In this document: piece after piece, positions 25,423 through 34,131 of the stretch | How positions within the stretch are numbered: the first letter of the stretch is position 1 | Layout of the letters: each line of letters begins with the position of its first letter | DNA from: Schleiferilactobacillus harbinensis DSM 16991 | Lineage (GTDB): Bacteria; Bacillota; Bacilli; Lactobacillales; Lactobacillaceae | Direction: 5' to 3' | DNA: 38,373 bases | NCBI RefSeq assembly: GCF_000425885.1 | Contig: NZ_AUEH01000028.1 | Span: forward strand, 1-38,373 | The notes under the pieces: generated by a model | Told to the model about the DNA's origin: nothing | Databases searched by the model: none | The model's input: only the letters and a program-made list of their open reading frames with translations | Position numbers and translations under genes: made by a program

Positions 25423-26865
25423 TTACCCAATATGCAAATGCAGCACAACTTCCTGCTCCGCATCAGCGGTAATAAACAGCACCCCGCTTTCGCTGCCGGG
25501 CAAGGCCTTCTTATCCGCGCGCACGCCCTGCTCAGCCAGCTGACTGATCGCCACGGTGTGCAGATGCGGCACGAAGATCCGGCTGGTACCTGGGAACGCC
25601 TTGTACGTCAAATCAAATTGCTGAGTCGCTGGATCATAGTGATAGGCATGCAGCTTGCCGTTAATTGCCTGGGGATACGGCCGCTCCAGAACCCGTGCCG
25701 TGGGGCTGGTGAAGTAGCCCTCATAGTAACTCCAGTAAGTTTGGCTCCACTCGTTAGCTTCAATTTGTTTCACGTGGAATTCGCTAATGGCCTTCGTCTC
25801 CGGCTGATCGAAATACGCGCCCCATTCACCTAAAACCAGCGGCACGTGCCACTTCTCTTGCACCTGCCGATGAACCGCCAGCGTATGGCCCAACCGCGCC
25901 ATACTGTAATTCTCAAAGTGGTTGGTATCCACCACCAGATCATAAGCGTGGGGCGCGAAGACTTCATTTTTATCCGGAGAGAAAGAAATGGCCGTCGGAA
26001 TACCAATATTGGCGAAGAAGCTCGTCTCCAAGAAGAGCGCCTTGCCGTTCAACAGGTCGTGCAGGCCAGCCGCCATTTTATCGTAGAACGGGTTCAAGGT
26101 GGCCTTTTCAAATGCCTGCACCGGCGCCGTCAGCTTCTGCAAGATCTCACCATAAGTAGCCGCATCGTTCAATTGGGCTAACAACCCCTGCTTCTTCGTG
26201 TCATCCAGCCAAATACCCATCAGCTGTTCCGGGGACATCTGCAGTTTTTCACCCAAATAACCGATAAGCGTCTGCACTACTTCCTGGGATTGGGAACCCG
26301 GGAATGGCTCATTCATCAAGTCGAAGCCGATCACATTCTCAGCTTCCAGGAAATACTTGGCGATAGCTTGCCAAGCGTTCAAATAGTGGTCCTGCAGCCC
26401 CTTGCCATCGCCAGCCGGGGCATTTTGCCAGAAATTATCCAGCGCCCGATGCAAGCCCGGGCTGATGAAGTAGCTATCGCTCCACAGGTCGCTCCGGTTG
26501 AAGGGCAGGCCGTCGTCCAGCACCGCCCAGTCCGGGGCGCCATCGCCCCATTTAGCGGCGTACAGGTCCTGGTGCATGTCCAAGAAAACATAGATCTCGT
26601 GCCGCTGAGCCAGTTGAATCTGCTCGGCAACCCGCGCCAAATACGCTTCATCGATCTGGCCCGGTGCCGGTTCGACTTTGTTCCAATAAATACCGAAGCG
26701 GATCAGATTGATGCCATGGGCCGCCAGCTGTTCATAAAGCGGATCCCCGCCGGGGGTGATGAAATCATGGTCAGCTTCTTTATCCACCAAGTTGATGCCG
26801 TTGAAAATGACCTGCTCACCCCGTTCATTAACGAAGTGATCACCCTGTACGCGCATTTTATCCAT
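25423..26865 (-). CDS. Glycoside hydrolase family 5, endoglycoceramidase-like, cytoplasmic
   Basis: This 480-aa glycosidase starts at the ATG at 26865, with GGAGG 10 nt upstream; a longer frame to 26949 has no such site. The acid/base Glu lies in GFDLMNEP (about E186) and the nucleophile in VLGEWGAYFD (about E347). FNGINLVDKEADHDF and DMHQDLYAAKWGDGAP in their key parts (GINLVDK, DMHQDL, DGAPDW) are typical of endoglycoceramidase-type GH5 enzymes. The C-terminal 85 residues form a beta-rich domain. There is no signal peptide, so the substrate must be small enough to be imported, presumably by the adjacent GPH symporter. Ceramide glycosides themselves are thus unlikely; a diglycoside is a better guess. 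Confidence 0.9.
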   Translation of the reverse strand: MDKMRVQGDHFVNERGEQVIFNGINLVDKEADHDFITPGGDPLYEQLAAHGINLIRFGIYWNKVEPAPGQIDEAYLARVAEQIQLAQRHEIYVFLDMHQDLYAAKWGDGAPDWAVLDDGLPFNRSDLWSDSYFISPGLHRALDNFWQNAPAGDGKGLQDHYLNAWQAIAKYFLEAENVIGFDLMNEPFPGSQSQEVVQTLIGYLGEKLQMSPEQLMGIWLDDTKKQGLLAQLNDAATYGEILQKLTAPVQAFEKATLNPFYDKMAAGLHDLLNGKALFLETSFFANIGIPTAISFSPDKNEVFAPHAYDLVVDTNHFENYSMARLGHTLAVHRQVQEKWHVPLVLGEWGAYFDQPETKAISEFHVKQIEANEWSQTYWSYYEGYFTSPTARVLERPYPQAINGKLHAYHYDPATQQFDLTYKAFPGTSRIFVPHLHTVAISQLAEQGVRADKKALPGSESGVLFITADAEQEVVLHLHIG

Positions 26866-26981
26866 TATGTTATTCCTCCGATCAAATAAATTGCTGTGAC
26901 TGGTGCAACCGATTCCAACGTAAGCTATTTGGTCAGGAAAAGCAAGCAATTCGCCCGCCAGTGTGCGTTATTTAATCCGCC

Positions 26982-27029
26982 AAAAAAAGCCGCCTGCCGG
27001 GTGCACTAACACATCCGGCAAGCGGCTTT
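26982..27029 (-). terminator. Terminator of clpL
   Basis: AAAGCCGCCTGCCGG (26986-27000) pairs, with one bulge or mismatch, with CCGGCAAGCGGCTTT (27015-27029). On the minus strand it ends in seven Ts (complement of 26982-26988). It lies about 130 bp after the clpL stop; nothing else is seen in that gap. Confidence 0.85.
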
Positions 27030-27156
27030 AGCGACGCTTGTTCTGGAAGCTGATGACGTTATGGCTTTGTCTAAGTGGTTGCCCCAACCCGCCTTCGCCC
27101 GCGTGCTGGGGCAAGGTCAACATAGGGACACCAGCCTGCCTTCACCAGCTGAACGA

Positions 27157-29328
27157 TTACTGCTTGGTCACTGCCTCGCCTTTTGCGTCTGGCCGAGCAG
27201 CAGCCTTTTCAGTGACTGGCTTGATCACGATGGTATCATTCGCCAGTTCCGCCTCCAGGTGCTTCACGTCTGGATGATCCAGATAATAGTCTGTGACCTT
27301 ATCCAGAATCTGGGATTCAATAACCCGGCGTAACGGCCGAGCACCCATCGCTTCATCATAACCCTTGGTAATCAACCAATCTTTAGCGTCTGCAGAAACC
27401 GTTAAGGTAATCTGCTTGCGGCCCAAGATGCGGCTGACATCAGCGAGCATTAAATCAACGATCTGATGCAGGTCTTTCTTGGTCAAATGACTGAATTCAA
27501 CGATACCGTCGAACCGGTTCAAAAATTCAGGACGGAAGTAAGGCGCGATCCGGGTCACGATGTCTTCATCTTTCTTCCCGGATTTGGCCAATGCTTCGGT
27601 ACCAAAGCCGGCATTGGACGTGGCAATGATGATCGTGTTCTTGAAGTTGACCACGTTGCCCTGGCCATCGGTCAGCCGCCCGTCATCCAAGACTTGCAGC
27701 AGCAACGTGATGACTTGCGGATCGGCCTTTTCAATTTCGTCCAACAGGACAATGGAATATGGATTCCGGCGGACTTGTTCCGTCAGCGTATTGCCGTTGT
27801 CTTCGTAGCCGACGTAGCCGGCACTGGTCCCAATCAGCTTAGAAACGGCAGTTCGGTCAGAATATTCACTCATATCCAAGCGGATGATGGCGTCCTTGCT
27901 GCCGAACATATCCAGCGCCAGCTGCTTAGCCAGTTCCGTCTTGCCGACCCCCGTGGGACCAACGAAGAGGAAGGAGCCAATCGGCCGATTGCCGCTGGCA
28001 AAGCCGGAACGGCTGCGGCGAATAGCCCGGGCAACCATATCCACGGCTTCATCCTGGCCAATGATCTTCCCCTTCAACCGGCTGCCTAAGCCCTTCAAGC
28101 GTTCGATATCGTTACCGGACATCTGCTGAACAGGGATCCCGGTCAACCGCTGCACGGATTCGGCCACATCATTCGGCGTCGCCACAGCCTCGACTTGTTT
28201 GCCGTCATTAGCCAGCTGCTTTTGAATCTGGTCCGCCTCGGTCTTGGCTTTCGCGGCTGCCTTGTAGTCTTCTTTCTTCGCGGCGGCATCCTTTTCTTTG
28301 TTAATTTCCTTCAATCGTTTCTCCAAAGCCACCTTATCCGTCACCGGATGTTCAGCCGCCAAGTGCGCGGCCGTCATATCGATCAGGTCAATGGCCTTAT
28401 CGGGCAAAGACCGTTGCGGAATGTACTGCACGGAATAGTTTACCGCCGCCTGCAGGACATCATCCGGCAATTGCACGTGATGGTGCTGTTCGTAGAGCTT
28501 GCGGACGCCTTGGAGAATCTTGAAGGTATCGGCTTTGCTTGGTTCATTCACGATGACATCGTTGAACCGGCGGGCCAGGGCCGCATCCTTCATGATGGTG
28601 TTGCGGTATTCGTCCTGGGTCGTCGCCCCGATGACGGTGACTTCGCCCCGGCTCAGGGCCGGCTTGATGATATCGGCCAAACCCTTGCTGCCGTTATCGT
28701 CGCCACCGACAGAACCAGCGCCGAGAATCTGTTGAATTTCATCAAAGAACAGAATGACGTTGCCCGCGGCCTTGACCTCTTTGATCAGATTCTGAATATT
28801 CTGTTCGAAGGAGCCCCGGTACTGGGTACCGGCTTCCAGGTTAGAAATATCAATGGACCAAATCTGCTTGTCCTTGATTGCTTCCGGCACATCGCCTTTG
28901 ACAATAGCCTGCGCCAAGCCTTCGACGATGGCTGTTTTACCGACCCCGGCGTCACCAACCAGGATCGGGTTATTCTTCGTCCGCCGACTGAGAATCTCAG
29001 CGGTCTCTTGAATTTCCTTATCCCGGCCAATAACCGGATCCAGCAACCCATCCTTGGCCTCTTGGGTCAAATTTCGGCCCATCTTTTCCAAGATGCCGCC
29101 CTTCTTGACGGCCTTGGTCTGCCCATCATTGACGGGAATACTGCTGCCGTCACCGCTGGGCATTTGCCCAGTCGCCCGGAATTGGGCGAACTGATCCGGG
29201 GTCAATTCATGGCCGTTCACCACATACCGGGCGGACTGGCCTTGACCCATTTGATGCATCACTTGATTGAAGAAATCATCCATATCGTTGTGGAAGAAAT
29301 CATCGTTGTTGTTAAAATCGTCTGCCAT
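27157..29328 (-). CDS. clpL: ATP-dependent Clp protease-type chaperone ClpL
   Basis: This Hsp100 disaggregase is 723 aa, the normal size for ClpL. It lacks the Clp N-domain; the N-terminus is a Asp/Asn/Phe-rich segment (1-30). AAA1 has Walker A GDAGVGKT (125-132) and Walker B ILFFDE (192-197). A short coiled middle domain (about 335-380) is Lys/Ala/Glu rich. AAA2 has Walker A GPTGVGKT (457-464) and Walker B IVLLDE. No IGF-type ClpP-docking loop is obvious, as expected for ClpL. The ATG at 29328 has GGGGG 8 nt upstream. I see no CtsR or CIRCE box; the leader instead has two GC-rich hairpins. Confidence 0.95.
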   Translation of the reverse strand: MADDFNNNDDFFHNDMDDFFNQVMHQMGQGQSARYVVNGHELTPDQFAQFRATGQMPSGDGSSIPVNDGQTKAVKKGGILEKMGRNLTQEAKDGLLDPVIGRDKEIQETAEILSRRTKNNPILVGDAGVGKTAIVEGLAQAIVKGDVPEAIKDKQIWSIDISNLEAGTQYRGSFEQNIQNLIKEVKAAGNVILFFDEIQQILGAGSVGGDDNGSKGLADIIKPALSRGEVTVIGATTQDEYRNTIMKDAALARRFNDVIVNEPSKADTFKILQGVRKLYEQHHHVQLPDDVLQAAVNYSVQYIPQRSLPDKAIDLIDMTAAHLAAEHPVTDKVALEKRLKEINKEKDAAAKKEDYKAAAKAKTEADQIQKQLANDGKQVEAVATPNDVAESVQRLTGIPVQQMSGNDIERLKGLGSRLKGKIIGQDEAVDMVARAIRRSRSGFASGNRPIGSFLFVGPTGVGKTELAKQLALDMFGSKDAIIRLDMSEYSDRTAVSKLIGTSAGYVGYEDNGNTLTEQVRRNPYSIVLLDEIEKADPQVITLLLQVLDDGRLTDGQGNVVNFKNTIIIATSNAGFGTEALAKSGKKDEDIVTRIAPYFRPEFLNRFDGIVEFSHLTKKDLHQIVDLMLADVSRILGRKQITLTVSADAKDWLITKGYDEAMGARPLRRVIESQILDKVTDYYLDHPDVKHLEAELANDTIVIKPVTEKAAARPDAKGEAVTKQ

Positions 29329-29380
29329 AAGACATACCCCCTATAAACCACTTAGACAATATTACTTGCGTTTTCTGTGA

Positions 29381-29417
29381 ACGGTGCTTGTACACCGTGC
29401 CGGTGTCTCTCTCACCG
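29381..29417 (-). promoter_or_regulatory. Tandem hairpins in the clpL leader RNA
   Basis: Two adjacent inverted repeats share the same arm sequence: ACGGTG-N6-CACCGT (29381-29398) and CGGTG-N7-CACCG (29401-29417). Because the arms are the same, the RNA can also pair first with last. They lie at the very 5' end of the predicted clpL transcript. A role in temperature-dependent stability or translation is inference. Confidence 0.5.
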
Positions 29418-29426
29418 AACAATTAT

Positions 29427-29455
29427 AGTATATACCAGTTTTGTCACTCTGTTAA
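29427..29455 (-). promoter_or_regulatory. Sigma-A promoter of clpL
   Basis: On the minus strand -35 TTAACA (complement of 29450-29455) and -10 TATACT (complement of 29427-29432) are 17 bp apart. Transcription would start near 29420, leaving a leader of about 90 nt. Confidence 0.7.
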
Positions 29456-29478
29456 GCTAATTGCTAATATTTAGTGCA

Positions 29479-29511
29479 CAAAAAGGCAGGCTGCACTTGG
29501 GCAGACTGCCT
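29479..29511 (-). terminator. Terminator after the 81-residue protein gene
   Basis: AGGCAG (29484-29489) pairs with CTGCCT (29506-29511), with an inner CTGC/GCAG. On the minus strand a TTTTT tail follows. Confidence 0.75.
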
Positions 29512-29518
29512 GAATGGT

Positions 29519-29764
29519 CTACATATCCTTTAGGTCTTCCATCATTTGGCGGTTCTCGTTATAGTACTTCATTCCCTTTTTCACGAAATCCTCGTGAGCA
29601 GTAGACGGAAGCTTGCGATACGTAATTGTCCCCTTCACCGAATCAACTACTTTTTCAAACGTATTTGTACTATCCGCCCCGAGCTGTTTCAATTCAGCCT
29701 GGGTAACTTCAAGTGAGTACTCACGGCCGTAAGGAACCAACGGCACGACGCTTCTATTATCCAT
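29519..29764 (-). CDS. Small soluble protein of unknown function (81 aa)
   Basis: The ATG at 29764 has a good GGAGG 9 nt upstream and the gene has its own terminator, so it looks real. The protein is charged and without membrane segments: a Val/Pro-rich start, then a helical region around LEVTQAELKQLGADS, and a C-terminal helix rich in Lys, Asn, Glu and Met. No family is recognised. It is isolated between clpL and a divergent MFS gene. Confidence 0.75.
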   Translation of the reverse strand: MDNRSVVPLVPYGREYSLEVTQAELKQLGADSTNTFEKVVDSVKGTITYRKLPSTAHEDFVKKGMKYYNENRQMMEDLKDM

Positions 29765-29918
29765 GTTGTGCGGCCTCCATTCCTAATATCTGCTAGTATA
29801 CGCACTCAGCAACGTTAGAACCATCATTTCGGCTTATAACAAGCAATCTGATTGCCCTCCCGCGCCCCAATTTGGTATACTTTCTGGACATCATTTTGCG
29901 TCACGAGGGAGGATCACT

Positions 29919-31175
29919 ATGACCGCACCAACGACTTGGCGTTTTAACTTCTACCGCATGTGGACCGGCCAGTTTCTATCCGGCATCACCAGTGCCATCG
30001 TCCAATATGCTCTGCTGTGGTACTTAACCATCGAAACCAAATCAGCCACCATGATTTCGCTGGCGACGATCATCGGCTTTTTACCGGGCATCTTCATTTC
30101 GCCCTTCGTCGGGCCGATCATCGACCGGCATAATAAGAAATGGCTGATGATCGGGACGGATATGCTGACGGCGCTGGCGGCCCTCGTCTTGGCGGTCATT
30201 GGCCTGATTGGTCATACCTTCCCCCTGTGGATGGTCTTCTTAGCCATGTTCGTCCGCTCGCTGGCCCAGACGTTTCAATATCCCACGCTGCAATCCATAA
30301 CCCCGACTTTGGTCCCGCACACGATGCTGACGAAGATCAGCGGCCAAATCGGGGCGTTCCAGTCCGTGCAAATGATTATCGCCCCGGCGGTGGCGGGGGT
30401 GCTCTTCGGCATGTTCGACATCAATTACGTGATTCTGCTGGATGTCGTTGGGGCGATTTTCGGGTCCGCGACAATGCTGATTACCCGCTTGCCGGAACGG
30501 CTGAAACAGGACGGCCCGGTCCATTTCTGGCAGGACATGCTGGCCGGTTGGACCTTGCTGCGCAAAGATAAAGGAATTTTCCAGCTGACCTTAATTGGCG
30601 CCCTGTTCACCCTGATTTTCATGCCCGCTGGCGCAGTCTATCCCTTGATGACCACTCAGTATTTCCGGGGGACGGTCGCCATGGCCTCCATCGTGGAAGT
30701 TGTTTTCTCCGTCGGCATGATGCTCGGCGGGGCCTGGATCGGTTGGCGCGGCGCGGGTAAAGACCGCGGCCGGGCGCTGTTTGGCTCAATTCTCAGCGTC
30801 GCTGTCTGCGGTATTCTGTCCGGCATCCTCAGCCGGGATTTCACCGGTTTCATCCTATTTAATATTCTAAATTTCTTCTTCGGTGTGGGGGTGCCGTTTT
30901 TCAATGCACCGTTCATGGCGATGATTCAGGAGCGTTTTGCCCCAGAAATGCTCGGCCGGATCATCGGGCTGACCAGTATGCTCATGAACTTAGCTGGACC
31001 ATTGGGGCTGGTGGCCGCCGGGCCCGTCGCCGACCGGTTCGGCGTGAACATGCTGTTCATCATCATGGGCGTGGGTGCACTGGTAGTCGGCGCTGGGATG
31101 CTGTTGCTGCCGGCAGTACGGACTATTGATCGGCAGCCTCGCCCAGTTCCCGCCGAAGAAGTACCAAAAAGCTAG
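29919..31175 (+). CDS. MFS transporter, macrolide-efflux (MefA-like) type
   Basis: This probable exporter is 418 aa with 12 predicted helices. It starts at an ATG with GAGGGAGG upstream. The N-terminus (NFYRMWTGQFLSGITSAIVQYALLWYL in its key parts FYRMWTGQFLS and YALLWYL) and SPFVGPIIDRHNKKW in loop 2-3 are typical of the MFS_3/MefA group, which exports macrolides and related compounds. Whether it gives resistance is not evident. It stands alone, with no regulator adjacent and no clear terminator. Confidence 0.87.
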   Translation: MTAPTTWRFNFYRMWTGQFLSGITSAIVQYALLWYLTIETKSATMISLATIIGFLPGIFISPFVGPIIDRHNKKWLMIGTDMLTALAALVLAVIGLIGHTFPLWMVFLAMFVRSLAQTFQYPTLQSITPTLVPHTMLTKISGQIGAFQSVQMIIAPAVAGVLFGMFDINYVILLDVVGAIFGSATMLITRLPERLKQDGPVHFWQDMLAGWTLLRKDKGIFQLTLIGALFTLIFMPAGAVYPLMTTQYFRGTVAMASIVEVVFSVGMMLGGAWIGWRGAGKDRGRALFGSILSVAVCGILSGILSRDFTGFILFNILNFFFGVGVPFFNAPFMAMIQERFAPEMLGRIIGLTSMLMNLAGPLGLVAAGPVADRFGVNMLFIIMGVGALVVGAGMLLLPAVRTIDRQPRPVPAEEVPKS

Positions 31176-31294
31176 CCTGTTTCTTCCTTTATCGACATGA
31201 ATCCTCTTCATCTTACCCTGAGGCAGTTGAACCGCCATATTGTTACAGAAGGGTTACAATAGAAAGGAAGACTTTTGAGAGGGGATTTTTTTGC

Positions 31295-32686
31295 ATGGCA
31301 CAACAACCAACAACGAATGGCAATGGGGGAATGAAGCGCAGCCTGCGTAACCGCCACGTCCAAATGATTGCCATCGGCGGCACGATCGGCACCGGGCTGT
31401 TCCTCGGTTCCGGGACCACCATCCACCGCACCGGCCCCTCAATCATTCTCGTCTACGCTGTCCTGGGCATCTTCTTCTTCCTGATGATGCGGGCGCTGGG
31501 CGAGATGCTGTATGAGGACCCGAACCAGCATACATTCGTCTCGTTCATTTCGAAATACGTGGGCGAAGGCGCCGGCTTCTTTGCCGGCTGGAGTTACTGG
31601 CTGGGCTTGATTTTCTTAGCCATGGCTGAGCTCACGGCGATTGGCCGGTATATCCAATACTGGTTCCCTACTTGGAACGCCAGTCTGATTCAACTCGTGT
31701 TCCTGGCCATCTTAACCACCATGAATCTGATTGCGGCCCGAGTCTTTGGTGAAACAGAATTTTGGTTCGCGATGATTAAAATTATCGCTATTCTGGCTCT
31801 GATTTTTACCGGTATCATCATGATCTTTACTGGCTTCAAGACTCCCAGCGGCAGTGTCGCTAGTTTTGGCAATATTTTGGACCACTTCCAGTTCTTCCCC
31901 AATGGCGTCTGGAAGTTCCTCGGTGCCTTCCCGATGGTCTTCTTTGCCTTCCAAGGCATTGAGTTCGTCAGCATCACCATTGGCGAAACGGCTAACCCCC
32001 GGGAAGTTCTGCCTAAGGCCATCAACCAAACGATTTATCGGATCCTGATCTTCTATATCGGCGCGATGATCATCATCATGTCCATTAACCCTTGGCGGGA
32101 AATCAATCCCCAGCAAAGTCCGTTCGTGCAGGTCTTTGCCCTAGCCGGACTGAAGGGTGCCGCCGGGGTCATCAACTTCGTCGTGCTGACATCGGCCGCA
32201 TCGGCTTTGAACTCCGCAATTTTCTCCGCTGGCCGCCATTTGTACCAGATCGGTACCGAGGGGCATTCCAAGGAAGATTCAAAGGTGACTGAAATCTCCA
32301 GCAGCGGCGTCCCCGCCCGGGCGATTTTCACCTCGTCCATCGTGATGCTCTTGGCACCCGCCTTGGCAATGATTCCGCAGATCAAGGATGCCTTCGAGTT
32401 CATCACCAGTTCGTCCAGTGATTTGTACATCCTGGTCTATGCTCTGGCCATGGTGGCCCATTATCGCTACCGCCATTCCGCCGACTATATGCCCGATGGC
32501 TTCAAGATGCCCGGGTTCCCGTTCACGAACATCATCACGATCATCTTCTTCGTCTTCATCTTCTTCACCCTGTTCATCAACGCCGACGCAATCATCCCAG
32601 CGGTGGGCGCGATTATTTGGACCATTGTCTTTGGCACCGTCAGTTATTTTAAGTTCCGTAAACAGAACGCCGAACAGGGCGAATAG
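31295..32686 (+). CDS. Amino-acid permease, APC superfamily (AAT type)
   Basis: This proton-coupled amino-acid transporter is 463 aa with 12 predicted helices. The start of helix 1 carries MIAIGGTIGTGLFLGSG, the AAT-family signature, followed by GPSIILVYAVLG. The loop FQGIEFVSITIGETANPREVLPKAI in its key parts (GIEFVSITIGE, NPREVLPKAI) is typical of D-Ala/D-Ser/Gly, GABA or aromatic amino-acid permeases. AGAGGGG lies about 10 nt before the ATG. The exact substrate is not predictable. A perfect hairpin AGTCGGTT/AACCGACT (32685-32692 with 32706-32713) overlaps the stop codon but has no T-run. Confidence 0.92.
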   Translation: MAQQPTTNGNGGMKRSLRNRHVQMIAIGGTIGTGLFLGSGTTIHRTGPSIILVYAVLGIFFFLMMRALGEMLYEDPNQHTFVSFISKYVGEGAGFFAGWSYWLGLIFLAMAELTAIGRYIQYWFPTWNASLIQLVFLAILTTMNLIAARVFGETEFWFAMIKIIAILALIFTGIIMIFTGFKTPSGSVASFGNILDHFQFFPNGVWKFLGAFPMVFFAFQGIEFVSITIGETANPREVLPKAINQTIYRILIFYIGAMIIIMSINPWREINPQQSPFVQVFALAGLKGAAGVINFVVLTSAASALNSAIFSAGRHLYQIGTEGHSKEDSKVTEISSSGVPARAIFTSSIVMLLAPALAMIPQIKDAFEFITSSSSDLYILVYALAMVAHYRYRHSADYMPDGFKMPGFPFTNIITIIFFVFIFFTLFINADAIIPAVGAIIWTIVFGTVSYFKFRKQNAEQGE

Positions 32687-32789
32687 TCGGTTATCAGCGT
32701 TTGTCAACCGACTAAGGTCTAGACCCCTTCCTTTTATTTTTAAACGTGTTACAATCAGCGTTAGCTAAATTTGAAAGGGGCTACGATTC

Positions 32790-33290
32790 ATGCAAGTTAC
32801 ACGTAATGGGGCACCGGTCGCTGTTCTGGGCGAACCGATTCGGCGCGGGGCAACGCTGCCGAAGTTCACCATGACAGATGCCCACGGCGCGTACTTCACC
32901 ACCGCGATGATGATTGGCCGGCCGGCTTTGATCAGTGTCGTCCCGGACATCAATACCCGGGTGTGCAGCATCTCCACCAAGAAGTTCAATCAAGAAGTTG
33001 ACCAGTTCCCGGGCATCAATTTCTACACCGTTTCGACGAACCCCGTCGCTGAGCAGCAAAACTGGTGCGCGGCTGAGGGCGTCAAACGGATGCAGTTGTT
33101 GTCCGATTCCGAAGGGTCCTTTGGCCGGGCCATGAACCTGCTCGTACCGGACAGCAATGTTCTGGTCCGTTCTATCTTTATCATCGACGCCAACGGCAAG
33201 ATTCGTTACGAAGAGATCGTTGACGAACAAACTCGCGAACCCGACTACGATGCCGCGCTCTCCTTTCTGGAGACGCATTTCCACGACTAA
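32790..33290 (+). CDS. tpx: Thiol peroxidase (Tpx-type 2-Cys peroxiredoxin)
   Basis: This antioxidant enzyme reduces peroxides using thioredoxin; it is 166 aa, full length. The peroxidatic Cys is in PDINTRVCSISTKKF (C59), where the preceding Thr-x-x-Cys is the peroxiredoxin motif, and the resolving Cys is in NWCAAEGV (C93). It starts at an ATG preceded by GAAAGGGG. Its last 142 bp and the terminator that follows are repeated, in damaged form, near 35158-35360. It forms the left border of a duplicated unit that extends to 35003. Confidence 0.95.
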   Translation: MQVTRNGAPVAVLGEPIRRGATLPKFTMTDAHGAYFTTAMMIGRPALISVVPDINTRVCSISTKKFNQEVDQFPGINFYTVSTNPVAEQQNWCAAEGVKRMQLLSDSEGSFGRAMNLLVPDSNVLVRSIFIIDANGKIRYEEIVDEQTREPDYDAALSFLETHFHD

Positions 33291-33315
33291 CGCCAATTAC
33301 CCATGATGCAAAAGA

Positions 33316-33351
33316 AGAGACCGTGTTGCCGGCGATGGCAATGCGGTCTCT
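33316..33351. terminator. Terminator copy 1 (T1), after tpx
   Basis: AGAGACCG (33316-33323) pairs with CGGTCTCT (33344-33351), with inner TTGCC/GGCAA. It serves tpx and the convergent gene ending at 33376. Near-identical copies occur at 35322-35358 and 35961-35997. The following 40 bp (33358-33397) are also repeated at 36005-36045. Confidence 0.85.
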
Positions 33352-33375
33352 ATTTGTCTGTGTGGGTGTCCAACA

Positions 33376-33876
33376 TTACTTACTATCATCCTTTCGCAGC
33401 AGCCAGAACGTACCATCCTGGGACTTAAAGCTAGTATCGCCGCGATCCGTCAGCTTCAAAGTCAGCTTGGGCGTTGTGACCGTCCATTGCTTGCCGGAAC
33501 GGGTAAACTCCGCCCGACCCAAATCAACTTTTTGACCGACCTTGACCTTCGCGATGTCGTTGATGTCGGTACTACCGACCAACATCTTGAAAACCGTCTT
33601 CGTCATGGGTTTCAGTTCAGTCTTCTTCCCACTTGTCGGCGAGTTGCCTAGAAATACGGCAGTACTTGCTTGAGTGGGCAGTAGATAAGCGTGACCGTTG
33701 GCAAAGCTGATGGTCATATCCACAAAGAGATAGTTCGGGACATAGGTTTCCAGCACGCGCCCGGCAAAGGTCTTCGGTACCGCAGCCTTACTGGTGTAAT
33801 ACCGATACCCAAAGATCCCGCCGATTGCGGCAACGACAACGACCAACAACGTGATCCAGATGCCCTTCTTTTTCAT
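33376..33876 (-). CDS. Membrane-anchored extracytoplasmic protein, function unknown
   Basis: The protein is 166 aa from the ATG at 33876, which has GGAGG upstream; ten further upstream codons are unlikely. An N-terminal MKKKG and a single helix (about residues 5-23) form a signal anchor without a lipobox Cys. The rest (about 140 residues) should lie outside the cell and is predicted beta-rich. No family recognised. It is divergent from the broken Rgg-type regulator gene and is the cargo of copy 1 of the duplicated unit. The last codons (LRKDDSK) are duplicated as a remnant next to terminator copy 3. Confidence 0.75.
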   Translation of the reverse strand: MKKKGIWITLLVVVVAAIGGIFGYRYYTSKAAVPKTFAGRVLETYVPNYLFVDMTISFANGHAYLLPTQASTAVFLGNSPTSGKKTELKPMTKTVFKMLVGSTDINDIAKVKVGQKVDLGRAEFTRSGKQWTVTTPKLTLKLTDRGDTSFKSQDGTFWLLRKDDSK

Positions 33877-33981
33877 GATAGGCAACCTCCTTCTTGATGG
33901 CCTCATTATATACCATGTGGGATTGGGTGCGGTAACAAAACAACTTCTAACAACCCTTATTGCGAGTTATTTGTTACTTAT

Positions 33982-34104
33982 TCAATTCAATCCGATAAGG
34001 CGGGATTGCGGAACCCCCCCGTACGTTCCGCACCGTTCCAGAATACGTCGATACCCAGCGATCAGTGCCATTTTGAAAGTTATGCTCAAAACTGCTGTAA
34101 TCAC
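33982..34104 (-). CDS. Possible short peptide gene divergent from the first rgg (40 aa)
   Basis: A GTG at 34104 with AAAGG 5 nt upstream opens a 40-codon frame whose N-terminus is hydrophobic (ITAVLSITFKMALIAGY) and whose C-terminus is polar. It occupies the same place relative to rgg copy 1 as the 25-aa candidate pheromone gene does relative to rgg copy 2, but it is longer and does not end in a hydrophobic nonapeptide. It could be a decayed equivalent or chance. The rest of 33907-34131 shows nothing else recognisable. Confidence 0.25.
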   Translation of the reverse strand: MITAVLSITFKMALIAGYRRILERCGTYGGVPQSRLIGLN

Positions 34105-34131
34105 GCATGCCTTTCTAAAGGGGGATACATA

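Noticed and set aside
28195-29346. Plus-strand open frame opposite clpL (383 codons)
   Set aside because: A shadow of the GC-rich clpL gene; the minus-strand frame has all AAA+ motifs.
29340-29460. CtsR (GGTCAAA) or CIRCE element before clpL
   Set aside because: No matching heptamer repeat or TTAGCACTC/GAGTGCTAA pair is present by eye.
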